Positions 7,558 to 17,200 are shown, numbered from the stretch's first letter. The stretch: 64,000 nucleotides of DNA from Spartobacteria bacterium (GCA_021324395.1 JAJPJG010000050.1:1-64000), one strand, 5' to 3'. Notes: a model not told the origin generated them from the sequence alone. Translations and numbers: made by a program.

Positions 7558-10500
7558 AGTCTGCCAGCCTAAAAGAAGGATTCAAGGCAAAGCGTGCGGC
7601 GGCTGATGAACCAGCGCCGCTACAGTCTGCCAGCCTAAAAGAAGGATTCAAGGCAAAGCCAACTTCGAGACATGGAGCAAACTGTAAAAAGTCTGCCAGC
7701 CTAAAAGAAGGATTCAAGGCAAAGCACTTGGACGGATCACACTCTTGGGATTCCCAGTCTGCCAGCCTAAAAGAAGGATTCAAGGCAAAGCGGTGCTCGC
7801 AGCCGATGTAAGGCTGGATGCAGTCTGCCAGCCTAAAAGAAGGATTCAAGGCAAAGCTGCGGATAGCGCGGATTTCAAGGGGACTAGAGTCTGCCAGCCT
7901 AAAAGAAGGATTCAAGGCAAAGCTTGCACCCCCAAATAGATTCACGAAACAGTAGTCTGCCAGCCTAAAAGAAGGATTCAAGGCAAAGCCCGTGCGCGGT
8001 CAACCGGATTAAGGTCAAAAGTCTGCCAGCCTAAAAGAAGGATTCAAGGCAAAGCTGGCATTCGGAGCGCAAGCCATCGTGAAGGAGTCTGCCAGCCTAA
8101 AAGAAGGATTCAAGGCAAAGCCAGTCGACGCCGATCGTCGACAAGAACGACAGTCTGCCAGCCTAAAAGAAGGATTCAAGGCAAAGCGGCAATATCTCCC
8201 TCAAAAGAGAGCTGCGAGTCTGCCAGCCTAAAAGAAGGATTCAAGGCAAAGCCAGGTTTTCACGCCCGACCAGGCGACTGCGAGTCTGCCAGCCTAAAAG
8301 AAGGATTCAAGGCAAAGCTTGCACCCACGACAGCATAACCTCTTGCCAAGTCTGCCAGCCTAAAAGAAGGATTCAAGGCAAAGCATACGGGCTAAGGGGT
8401 GCTAGGCGGGGTTAAGTCTGCCAGCCTAAAAGAAGGATTCAAGGCAAAGCACCGGCCACTCATCGAGCGTCGACGAGCCAAGTCTGCCAGCCTAAAAGAA
8501 GGATTCAAGGCAAAGCGTTAGGTGCAGCATCCAAGCGAGCAGTCTCAGTCTGCCAGCCTAAAAGAAGGATTCAAGGCAAAGCAGCGCCGCCGATGCGACC
8601 GCCATTGCCGCTAGTCTGCCAGCCTAAAAGAAGGATTCAAGGCAAAGCTAAAACAACCCATTCGGTGCAGCACGTTGTAGTCTGCCAGCCTAAAAGAAGG
8701 ATTCAAGGCAAAGCGGCAGCACTGCGCAGAAGCTCGACACCGTGAGTCTGCCAGCCTAAAAGAAGGATTCAAGGCAAAGCTGGCGACGGATGCACGAGTG
8801 GATCGCCTAAAGTCTGCCAGCCTAAAAGAAGGATTCAAGGCAAAGCAGGACTCTGGAATTGTCATCTGAAATATGCAGTCTGCCAGCCTAAAAGAAGGAT
8901 TCAAGGCAAAGCTCAGGCGGCGCACTGGAAGCGCAAAAGAAAGTCTGCCAGCCTAAAAGAAGGATTCAAGGCAAAGCGGCGGCAACGCAGACTGTGGCGG
9001 CGCTGTGAGTCTGCCAGCCTAAAAGAAGGATTCAAGGCAAAGCGATCGCATCAAGCGCAAGCGCAAGCGGCTCAGTCTGCCAGCCTAAAAGAAGGATTCA
9101 AGGCAAAGCGGAAAACGAACACGCGCCCGCGATAGTCGCAGTCTGCCAGCCTAAAAGAAGGATTCAAGGCAAAGCCACCGGTGTTTCGTTGAAATCGAAA
9201 ATTTGAGTCTGCCAGCCTAAAAGAAGGATTCAAGGCAAAGCAGGGAAGTATTCAAGCGCGCGGCGACATTGAGTCTGCCAGCCTAAAAGAAGGATTCAAG
9301 GCAAAGCCGATTACCATTTATCGCGGGATAGAGTCAAAGTCTGCCAGCCTAAAAGAAGGATTCAAGGCAAAGCTGTTGATGACACCGTAACAATTACAGC
9401 GACAGTCTGCCAGCCTAAAAGAAGGATTCAAGGCAAAGCCAGCACGTCGCGGCAGTCGAACATTTCAAAAGTCTGCCAGCCTAAAAGAAGGATTCAAGGC
9501 AAAGCAAGAAAACGCAGGGGCGCGTCGGCACGTTGAGTCTGCCAGCCTAAAAGAAGGATTCAAGGCAAAGCAAAGGCGACACCGACTCCGGAGTCGACCT
9601 CAGTCTGCCAGCCTAAAAGAAGGATTCAAGGCAAAGCATTGCGCCCGCTCGCGTTTCCGCAATGAGCAGTCTGCCAGCCTAAAAGAAGGATTCAAGGCAA
9701 AGCTAAACCAGCCGTCCACTTGCTCAGGCGTCGAGTCTGCCAGCCTAAAAGAAGGATTCAAGGCAAAGCCGCGCGACGGAGCGCGCTTCGCTCGCCCTAG
9801 TCTGCCAGCCTAAAAGAAGGATTCAAGGCAAAGCGTCGCCGATCTGCTCCAGTTGATCCGCGATAGTCTGCCAGCCTAAAAGAAGGATTCAAGGCAAAGC
9901 ATGGAATCGCGATTTTCACGGAGAGTTTGAAGTCTGCCAGCCTAAAAGAAGGATTCAAGGCAAAGCATCGCCTCGTGCGCCGGTAACGCCGAAGCGAGTC
10001 TGCCAGCCTAAAAGAAGGATTCAAGGCAAAGCGGCTACAAGATGCAGATGCTCGACATCACGAGTCTGCCAGCCTAAAAGAAGGATTCAAGGCAAAGCGA
10101 GCGCATCTCGCAAAACATCTGGATCGGCAGTCTGCCAGCCTAAAAGAAGGATTCAAGGCAAAGCGGCTGGTTCTGGTTCCCGAACCTGAACCCGAGTCTG
10201 CCAGCCTAAAAGAAGGATTCAAGGCAAAGCCGCGGCTCGGTGCTGGCTTTCAAGCGCGACAGTCTGCCAGCCTAAAAGAAGGATTCAAGGCAAAGCGGCA
10301 ACTCGATGTTTCACAAAAACGCGATAGTCTGCCAGCCTAAAAGAAGGATTCAAGGCAAAGCGAGCGGCATCAACACCGTCACCCAGCCCGCAGTCTGCCA
10401 GCCTAAAAGAAGGATTCAAGGCAAAGCCCCAAATACGAGCTCGTGTGCGGAGAGCGCAGTCTGCCAGCCTAAAAGAAGGATTCAAGGCAAAGCCTCAAAC

Positions 10501-10690
10501 AGCCGATGGGCCTCGGCCTCGGTAGTCTGCCAGCCTAAAAGAAGGATTCAAGGCAAAGCCAGTGATGCTCGTGTTGCTCACAGTAGCCAGTCTGCCAGCC
10601 TAAAAGAAGGATTCAAGGCAAAGCTGCTCGTCACCTTATCCGCGCTAAACTCAGAGTCTGCCAGCCTAAAAGAAGGATTCAAGGCAAAGC
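7558..10690 (-). CRISPR. Type II-C CRISPR array, 48 repeats and 47 spacers
   Basis: Repeats are 36 bp. On the plus strand they start AGTCTGCCAGCCTAAAAG and end GGATTCAAGGCAAAGC. I saw no variant among the 48, including both terminal copies. Spacers are 30 bp, except numbers 10, 21, 34, 42 and 46, which are 29 bp. The anti-repeat at 3073-3088 implies transcription on the minus strand, so crRNA repeats begin GCTTTGCCTTGAATCC, similar in form to other II-C repeats that start with GCT. Spacers are GC-rich and all different. Several read as open codons on the plus strand (for example spacers 38-42), which suggests coding protospacers. No protospacer source can be named from the window. Confidence 0.98.
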
Positions 10691-10783
10691 CCCATTCTAA
10701 TGTGCCGTTCGCATAATACTTCTCACCTGATCGAGGAGTTTGGGCTTGTCAGAGAGTTCATTTGTTATACGAATTGCTTCAAA
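10691..10783 (-). promoter_or_regulatory. Probable CRISPR leader
   Basis: If pre-crRNA is made from the minus strand, the leader is this AT-richer stretch at the cas-distal end. Read on the minus strand it holds TATTAT (10718-10713) 22 bp before the first transcribed repeat, a possible -10 box, but no good -35 at 17 bp. A second candidate, TATAAC, lies at about 10769-10764. New spacers would be added here. The stretch is only about 93 bp because the cassette array starts next to it. Confidence 0.45.
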
Positions 10784-10806
10784 GTCAGGCCTCTTCCGCA
10801 CACCTT

Positions 10807-11283
10807 ATGCAACGCAGACAAATCTCACCTGAACGAAAAGGCATCTACTATTTCGGGATGCTTCTTGGCGTCGTCGGCTTTCTCACCTTCGGGTCGGTCT
10901 TCGTCTCCGGAGCAATGCATTTCGGTGACTTCAGCAATTTTGAGGAGCAAAGCCGATCGGAGTTCACGCGCGCTATCGTCGGCATGGCGCTTGTTATAGT
11001 TGGCGGGATACTCTTAGGCATTGGCAGAGCAGGCGTGGCGGGCTCCGGCGTTATTCTCGATCCCGAGAGAGCGCGTCGCGACGTTGAGCCGTGGTCGCGC
11101 ATGGCGGGCGGCGTCGTGAAGGACGCGTTAGACGAGGCGGACGTGGATCTCGGCAGAACGAAGGCTTCCGATAGCTTACCCTTTGACGAGCAGCTACGTC
11201 GCATTCACAAACTGCGCGAGGAGCGCATTATTTCCGAAGAAGAATATCAAGCGAAGAAGCAACAGATTTTAGGACGCGCCTGA
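10807..11283 (+). CDS. Membrane protein with C-terminal SHOCT domain (cassette 1)
   Basis: 158 aa from ATG 10807; a frame to 10762 exists but the extra residues look random. Two membrane segments (about 14-37 and 58-79) are followed by a charged linker. A C-terminal SHOCT-type helix pair reads FDEQLRRIHKLREERIISEE followed by EYQAKKQQIL. SHOCT tails are short oligomerisation motifs on many bacterial membrane proteins of unknown role. attC1 begins 16 bp after the stop. Confidence 0.7.
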   Translation: MQRRQISPERKGIYYFGMLLGVVGFLTFGSVFVSGAMHFGDFSNFEEQSRSEFTRAIVGMALVIVGGILLGIGRAGVAGSGVILDPERARRDVEPWSRMAGGVVKDALDEADVDLGRTKASDSLPFDEQLRRIHKLREERIISEEEYQAKKQQILGRA

Positions 11284-11298
11284 CATGAATAAGCAGAG

Positions 11299-11430
11299 GC
11301 CTAAACATGCGATGCAGCTAATTATCGCCCATGCTTCCGTGCGATCTGCGAGTATCGCCTCCGGCGTTGGTTGCTCGCGCGTCTGCGCGGGCAGTGGCTC
11401 CGCCTGTAGTTGATCTTGTTCTCGTTAGGT
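11299..11430 (+). repeat. attC1, integron recombination site (long form)
   Basis: R'' is GCCTAAAC (11299-11306) and R' is GTTAGGT (11424-11430). Inner boxes CAGCTA near the left and TAGTTG near the right pair with one wobble. The 115-bp interior is nearly identical to attC2 and attC4. Recombination would occur after the G at 11424. Confidence 0.75.
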
Positions 11431-11437
11431 GCCTACC

Positions 11438-11836
11438 ATGCAAAACTCAACGATTCGGTGGTATTCGATAAACCGCAATTTGGCTCTTGAGGATCACGAG
11501 CCGGTGGACGTTAAGCAAGCGATTCAGATTGCCGACACCTATTTTGGACGCGCAACCGAAAAGTTTGAGGCTGGCGAGGATGCTATTGCGGCCACGATGT
11601 TTGGTTTTTCGCGTTCACCCCAAGAGTTCATCGAGCTTTGCATTAACGGCACAGCGCAGATCTCCTACAAGTTCGAGGCTCCCGATAAGAATGTCCCTTG
11701 GTTTCTCAAGCCTTGGAAAGGCATCTTTCAGCGTCAGGAGGATTTGCGTTCGCGAGATGAACTTATCCAGCGCATTCAAGATTTCTATTCATACTCACCC
11801 GATGAGATTCTTCAACGATACAAGAGACAGAAGTGA
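11438..11836 (+). CDS. Hypothetical cassette protein (cassette 2)
   Basis: 132 aa, soluble, begins MQNSTIRWYSINRNLAL. A GTG at 11429 lies inside the attC core, so ATG 11438, eight bases after it, is preferred; such near-leaderless starts are usual for cassettes. I do not recognise a family. Visible features are an N-terminal strand with RWYSINRNL, an acidic helix (KFEAGEDAIAATMFGF) and a basic C-terminus (EILQRYKRQK). The opening of the gene (EDHEPVDVKQAIQIADTYF) looks like a typical small alpha/beta protein. Confidence 0.7.
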   Translation: MQNSTIRWYSINRNLALEDHEPVDVKQAIQIADTYFGRATEKFEAGEDAIAATMFGFSRSPQEFIELCINGTAQISYKFEAPDKNVPWFLKPWKGIFQRQEDLRSRDELIQRIQDFYSYSPDEILQRYKRQK

Positions 11837-11849
11837 ACTCACACCCGGC

Positions 11850-11981
11850 ACCTAACCCTGCGATGCAGCTAATTATCGCCCATGCTTCCGTGCGATCTGC
11901 GAGTATCGCCTCCGGTGTTGGTTGCTCGCACGTCTGCGCGGGCAGTGGCTCCGCCTGTAGCTGATCTTGTTCTCGTTAGGC
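11850..11981 (+). repeat. attC2, integron recombination site (long form)
   Basis: R'' ACCTAAC (11850-11856) within GGCACCTAAC, the exact complement of the cassette 2 start GTTAGGTGCC. R' is GTTAGGC (11975-11981). Inner boxes CAGCTA and TAGCTG are fully complementary. The interior differs from attC1 at only a few bases. Confidence 0.8.
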
Positions 11982-12041
11982 GTATGCTACGCATTTCCTA
12001 TGAACGATAGCTTTTTCAATTCCTTGTAGTTCGACTTACAA

Positions 12042-12383
12042 ATGGCAGCATCAGCTTTCGCCCACACTCCAGAGCCACCTTACTATGCCGTCATCTTTAC
12101 TTCTCAGCGCACCGAAGGCGACCGTGGCTACGGCACCGTTGCCGATCGTATGGTCGAGTTGGCATCTCAGCAGCCGGGCTTTCTTGGCGTCGAGAGCGTG
12201 CGTGGCACTGACGGATTTGGCATCACCGTTTCTTATTGGAGTAGCCTCGAAGCCATCAGCTCGTGGAAGTCGCAGATGGAGCATCAAGCAGCTCAGGAAG
12301 CCGGCAAGCGTCTCTGGTATGCGGACTATCAGCTTCGGATTACCCATGTTCAACGCGCCTATGCGAAAACCCGCAACGCCTAG
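12042..12383 (+). CDS. ABM-superfamily (antibiotic biosynthesis monooxygenase-like) protein (cassette 3)
   Basis: 113 aa. The pattern PPYYAVIFTSQR, then DRMVELASQQPGFLGVESVR, FGITVSYWSSLEAISSWK and YADYQLRITHV, matches the dimeric ferredoxin-like ABM fold. In that fold the PGFLG loop and the YW/W positions line the cavity. Many members are small monooxygenases or haem-degrading enzymes, others have no known reaction; the substrate cannot be told. Its TAG stop lies inside the R'' box of attC3. Confidence 0.8.
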   Translation: MAASAFAHTPEPPYYAVIFTSQRTEGDRGYGTVADRMVELASQQPGFLGVESVRGTDGFGITVSYWSSLEAISSWKSQMEHQAAQEAGKRLWYADYQLRITHVQRAYAKTRNA

Positions 12384-12438
12384 CCATCCGATCCAGCGAA
12401 CGCGCTCTGCCTGTAGCTGGGCTTGTTCTCCGTTAGGC
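12378..12438 (+). repeat. attC3, integron recombination site (short form)
   Basis: R''-like CGCCTAGC (12377-12384) and R' GTTAGGC (12432-12438), with CCAGC and GCTGG as inner paired boxes. About 61 bp, half the size of its neighbours, but its right arm (GCCTGTAGCTG...CTTGTTCTC) matches theirs. Confidence 0.65.
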
Positions 12439-12464
12439 GTCATTCCGAATCGCGCATTTTCTCC

Positions 12465-13397
12465 ATGCCTTCTCTACTCATCGCTATTCTGATGATCTGC
12501 GCGTGGCCTTGCTGCCACGCTGCAGAACGGCCTGATTGGATCGAGCGGCCCGTCGGGGAAGCCGGCGTTCGCGGGTGTCTGTTCGTGCATGAGGGTCAGG
12601 CTCGCCCCACGATTCTTGTCTTGGGAGGTTCGGAAGGAGGTTTCGAGGGTGCTCGCCCGTTGGCGTCGGTTTTGGCCGGCCTTGGCTATAACGCTTTTGC
12701 TTTTGCCTATTTTGGGGTGCAGGACATGCCGCCAGCTCTCGTGAAGATTCCATTGGAGAGCTTTTGCAAGGCCCTCGATTGGCTGGAGCGGCAGCCGTTT
12801 GTGCTCCCCGGTGCCTTGGGCATTGCCGGGGGCTCCAAGGGTGCGGAAGCGGCGCTGCTGGTGGCCGGGCTGCGTCCGGAGCTTCGTGTGGTGGTCGCCT
12901 ATCTGCCCACGCATGTCGTCTGGGAGTGCATCGACGAGGCGCATGGCACGGCGGCGTCTTCGTGGACACTGGCGGGGAAGGAACTCCCATTCGTGCCTTA
13001 CCGCCGTCGAGATTCGTCCTCCGCAGCCTCGAACTACGGGTGGGAGACAGTGCGCGACCTCCACATCGCCAGCCTCGCGACGGCAGAGCCGGCGATCGTC
13101 ACGAAGGCATTAATACCAATCGAGAATATCCATGGTGCGGTGCTCCTGTTTTCGGCAGGTGGCGACCTTGTCTGGCCATCCACGAGCAGCGCAGACGCGA
13201 TCGAGAAACGTGCTCGCACCCTCAAACGTCCGCCCGTCGTCAAGCACGTCAATTTTCCCGACGCTGGTCATGCGTTTCTCCACGGCACTGCGGACGGGGG
13301 CGGCACGGAGAAGGCGAATCGAACCGCGCAGAAGGAATCGCTTCGGGAGCTTCAGGATTTTCTCTCCCAATATCTTTTTTCTGAGACCACCAAATGA
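12465..13397 (+). CDS. Secreted alpha/beta hydrolase, BAAT C-terminal (acyl-CoA thioesterase-like) family (cassette 4)
   Basis: 310 aa from ATG 12465, which starts a signal peptide (MPSLLIAILMICAWPCCHA). Then come ILVLGGSEGGFEGAR, the nucleophile elbow GGSKGAEAAL with the probable catalytic Ser, VLLFSAGGDLVWP with the acid Asp, and FPDAGHAF with the His. This order matches the bile acid-CoA:amino acid N-acyltransferase/acyl-CoA thioester hydrolase C-terminal family. The export signal suggests a periplasmic esterase or thioesterase; the substrate is unknown. An upstream frame to 12423 would read through attC3 and is rejected. Confidence 0.8.
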   Translation: MPSLLIAILMICAWPCCHAAERPDWIERPVGEAGVRGCLFVHEGQARPTILVLGGSEGGFEGARPLASVLAGLGYNAFAFAYFGVQDMPPALVKIPLESFCKALDWLERQPFVLPGALGIAGGSKGAEAALLVAGLRPELRVVVAYLPTHVVWECIDEAHGTAASSWTLAGKELPFVPYRRRDSSSAASNYGWETVRDLHIASLATAEPAIVTKALIPIENIHGAVLLFSAGGDLVWPSTSSADAIEKRARTLKRPPVVKHVNFPDAGHAFLHGTADGGGTEKANRTAQKESLRELQDFLSQYLFSETTK

Positions 13398-13398
13398 C

Positions 13399-13528
13399 AC
13401 CGAACCATGCTGCAGCTAATTATCGCCCATGCTTCCGTGCGATCTGCGAGTATCGCCTCTGGCGTTGGTTGTTCGCGCGTCTGCGCGGGCAGTGGCTCCG
13501 CCTGTAGCTGATCTTGTTCTCGTTCGGC
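13399..13528 (+). repeat. attC4, integron recombination site (long form)
   Basis: R'' ACCGAAC (13399-13405), directly behind the cassette 4 stop, and R' GTTCGGC (13522-13528). The C and G in the middle of the two boxes covary relative to the other sites. The interior is nearly identical to attC1 and attC2. Confidence 0.75.
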
Positions 13529-13545
13529 GATTCCTAGCAATCCTT

Positions 13546-14178
13546 ATGAAAAGAACACTTCTATTACTGGCAGTAGCAACCCTTCACGCCGAAGACCCCA
13601 AGCTAATTTTCGAGACGGTTACGGCAGAGACTCACGGCGACGTCATTGTGGAGCGCTATCGCGCGAGTGAAGGCACCGAACAGATTTGGCTGGTTGCCAC
13701 CGCAGACCCCGCGAAGCGCCACTTGCTCTACACACACCACCGACAGGCTGAGATCATTTTCTCGGATGATGATAAGTGGCTGGTCATTAATGATCATGCC
13801 GGAAGCGCTGGTTCTGGATTGCTGCTCTACCGCCGCAAAGCGGCACCAGTCTATGAGAAGGTCGCCGACCTGACCAATGCGGCGTGGAAGTTTTTCGATA
13901 CGAGCAATGGGCTAAAAGAGCCGGCAAAAGGCAAAAGCGAAGATGTCCAGCGTGACGACCAGCAAGCTGGACTGGAGGCAAACCCGTTTGATCACCGCTA
14001 CATTGATGCAGTCTGCTGGGCAGGCGAGGATCCACCGACATTGATCATTCGCCTCAGCGGTCACGAGGATGACCACAGCTATACCCGCTCTTATTGCCTC
14101 TACGATGTGAGCGCCAAAAGCTTCAGCACGGATTTTGACTCTTACAACAAGAAGAGCACAAAGCTCGATACCAAATGA
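13546..14178 (+). CDS. Secreted hypothetical protein (cassette 5)
   Basis: 210 aa from ATG 13546 with a short signal peptide (MKRTLLLLAVATLHA). The body has beta-rich segments such as RHLLYTHHRQAEIIFS, DKWLVINDHAGSAGSGLLLY and a tail with HSYTRSYCLYDV. I do not recognise a domain. A longer frame from 13429 crosses attC4 and is not real. The stop is followed within 3 bp by the remains of an attC site. Confidence 0.7.
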   Translation: MKRTLLLLAVATLHAEDPKLIFETVTAETHGDVIVERYRASEGTEQIWLVATADPAKRHLLYTHHRQAEIIFSDDDKWLVINDHAGSAGSGLLLYRRKAAPVYEKVADLTNAAWKFFDTSNGLKEPAKGKSEDVQRDDQQAGLEANPFDHRYIDAVCWAGEDPPTLIIRLSGHEDDHSYTRSYCLYDVSAKSFSTDFDSYNKKSTKLDTK

Positions 14179-14180
14179 CC

Positions 14181-14192
14181 GAATCGTCTAAC
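14181..14192 (+). repeat. attC5 remnant (R'' half only)
   Basis: GAATCGTCTAAC is complementary, with two mismatches, to the cassette 5 start GTTCGGCGATTC. No interior like attC1/2/4 and no R' box follow, so the site is broken and the cassette array ends here. Confidence 0.6.
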
Positions 14193-14254
14193 ATGGTGAC
14201 GGCGCTGGTGTCGATGACTTTGGCCAGAGGACGCGGGCGCATCGGCGCTGCGGC

Positions 14255-17200
14255 CTAGATGTTGTGTTGGTTGGGGTCGGTGGGGGCGATGTTGCCGGTG
14301 ATGAGGGCGGCTTCACCCGCGCCGAGGGTGACCGGGCCGAGCACATTGTCGTAAATGCCGCCGCCGTCGATGAGGGCGATGTTTCCGGTGATTTTCGTTC
14401 CGATGATGGTGCCGGTGAGGCTGGGGCCGATGCGCATGCCGCCACCTTGTTTGTCCGAGGTGTTGCCGGCAAAGGTGTCGCCCTTGAGCGTGAGCACGGC
14501 GCTGCCGCCAAAGTTGACACCTCCGCCTTTGTCGGTCGCCTGATTGCCGGCGATGATGGAGCTGATGATGTTGATGGTGTTGGTGGTGTTGAGGTAGGCG
14601 CCGCCGCCTTCTCCGACGGTAGCGGTGTTGCCGGTGATCTTCGCGGATTGGATTTTCACATCCGTGCCCTGGAAAACGTAGATGCCGCCGCCGGCGTCGG
14701 TGCTGGCGAGGTTGTCGGAAATGAAGCCGCCGGTGATGTTGAGCGCGCCGTTTCCCCTGGAGGCAATCCCGCCCCCGGCGACGCCCGAGCCATTGGCGTT
14801 GATGGTGCTGCCGGTGATTTGCACGGTGCCGCTGGTCTTGAGATAAACGCCGCCGCCGTTGCCGGAGGCGTGGTTGCCGGTGATGAGCGCGCCCTTGACG
14901 GTGAGTGGGGCGCTGCCGGTGTTGAAGAAGCCGCCGGTGCCAAAGTCGATGCCGCCGCCAGTGCCGTTGCTGACGCTGTTGCCGTCGATGCTGCCGCCGG
15001 TGATGGTCAGCGAAGTGGCACTCGAGGCCTCGATGCCTCCTCCGCCGCTGACAGCGGTGTTGTTGCTGATGATGTTTTTGCTGAACACGAAATTGCCTGC
15101 TGAGCAGTAGATGCCGCCGCCCGTATCGCGCGCGCCCGAGCCGGTGACGGAGTTGCCGGTGATGGTGGAGGAACTAATGGTGATCTTGGATAGTGGCACA
15201 CCCTTGGCCGTGACCGCGAGGTTATAACTATGAAGGTAAATTCCACCACCGTATGACACGGCTGTGTTGCCAGCGATCAGGTCCTTGCTGATGGTGATGC
15301 CGGTGCTGATCGTGCTGCCCGCGCCTGTGCTTTTAATGCCGGCGTAGATACCACCGTTATGTCTTGCTGCGGTGTTGCCGGTGACGGTGCAGCCGGAGAT
15401 GACGACCGATTTATTCGCATCTATGCTCAAGCCGCCCCCGTCGAGCACGGCGCTGTTGCCGGAGATCACGCAGTTGAGGATGTTCACCGTCGTGGTGGAG
15501 CTGCCATAGGCCTGCACTATCACGGCACCGCCGCTCAAGGCGGCCTTGTTGCCGGAAAGAGTGCAGTTTTTAAGCGTGAGCGACTCGTTGCTGTAGATCG
15601 CGCCGCCCTCGCCAGTCGCAGCAGTGTTGCCGCTGGCATTGCCATGGATCAGGGACAGCCCGCTGATGGTCACCGGGCTGTCGGTGTTGCCGTCGCCGTC
15701 GTCGATGTTGAAGATTTTGTATTTGCCGCCGCCGTCGATGATGAGCTTGCCCGCGCCGGGGCCGACGATCTTCACATTGCCTTTGCTGGTCAGGCCGGCG
15801 GTGAGCGGGATGTCCCATGCGCCGTTGACCTGCGGGTCTATGATTGCGAAGGCGATGGTGTTCACCACGCCGGGGTGCGCTAACTGCGCCGCATCGGCTT
15901 GGGCGAGTGCCCAAGGGAGCGAGCCGGAGATGTTGACGTCATCGCTGGTGTTGATGACGACGAAGGTGCCGTGTCCGGCAGCCGGCGCGTGGGCAGCAGG
16001 GCCGAACGCGGTAAGATTGGTGCTATTGTAGTTCGCAAAGCTAGGCGCGGTGTTGCCGGTGACTTTGGCGATCTGGACGGTGACGGTGCCGGGGTTGGCG
16101 CCGCCATTGAAGACACCGCCGCCGGAGTCTGTCGCCGCATTGCCCGAGATGGTGACGCCTTTGATGCTGCCGGTGGCGCTGCCACCGCCGTCGTAAATAA
16201 ATATTCCGCCACCTTTTTCCGCGCTATTTCCGGTGATGGAACCACCGATGACCTGGAAGTGACCGCCGAGTAGCATCGCACCGCCATATCCTCCACTCTC
16301 ATTTCCGGTTGCGATGACGTTTTTAAATATGCCGGTTCCGCCGGGACTATCGGCTTTGATACCTGCGCTGAATCCCTGTGAAGTGTTGCCGGTCAATTTC
16401 GAAGCGGTGACGGAAATTGTGCCGAAACCGGCGAAATCAATGCCACCGACAGCGCCGGCCGAATTATCGGAGAAGACGCCTCCCTTTACGGTGAGATTGC
16501 CAAGTCCATCAAATTCAATACCACCACCATAGCTGTCCGGTGCGCTATTGCCGGAGAACGTCGAGCTGGAAATGGTAAGGTTGGTGCCTTGGGCCACATA
16601 AATACCGCCGCCTGTGTATCCACTGCTGTTGTCCGTGATGTGCGAGCCGGCGATCGTCATCGGCAACGGCGTTGAGGTCTTGCTGCCTGCGACGTAGATC
16701 CCGCCGCCGCCTCCTGCATTTGTGTTTGTGGTCTTGTTGCCGGTGATGGTGCACTTGGAGATCGTCAGCGAGGTGGCTGGTTTGCTCACGTAGATGCCGC
16801 CGCCGTGATCGCCCGCCGTGTTGTTGCTGATGATGTCGTTGCTGAATACGAAGTTGCCTCTATCGGTGTAGATGCCACCGCCTTTGCCGCCCGATCCGGT
16901 GACGGAGTTGCCGGAGATGACGGAACTGCTGATGGTTACTTTCGACGTGGCATTAGGCGTGTAAATATCGACAAACAATCCGCCCGCATATCCGCCTGCG
17001 GCGGTGTTTCCGATGATGATGTCCTTGTTGATGGTGATTCCGGTGACGGTGCTGCCAACCTGGGCGAAAGCACCGCCGGTGCCAGTCGAAGCGGAGTTGC
17101 CGGAGATGGTGCAGCCGGAAATGACGACAGATTTTGTCGCATACACGAAGAGCCCGCCGGCGGCTTTCGCGCTGTTGCCCGAGATCACGCAGTTCGTCAC

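Larger units (their letters stand above)
10784..14192 (+). mobile_element. Integron gene-cassette array without integrase (CALIN)
   Basis: Five plus-strand genes, each followed by an attC-like site. Each cassette starts at TTAGG, TTAGGC or TTCGGC of the previous site and ends with a core box complementary to its own start. Cassette 2 starts GTTAGGTGCC and ends GGCACCTAAC. Cassette 5 starts GTTCGGCGATTC and ends GAATCGTCTAAC. This is the signature of cassettes inserted from circular forms by an integron integrase. No intI gene and no clear attI are in the window. The left end is placed at GTCAGGC (10784-10790), because AGGCCTCT there is complementary to AGAGGCCT in the first attC; this boundary is less sure. 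The right end is a broken site. Confidence 0.75.

Noticed and set aside
7556-10716. Open frames with repeated NPSFRLAD or CQPKRRIQGKA inside the array
   Set aside because: They arise from translation of identical CRISPR repeats spaced 66 bp apart, a multiple of three.
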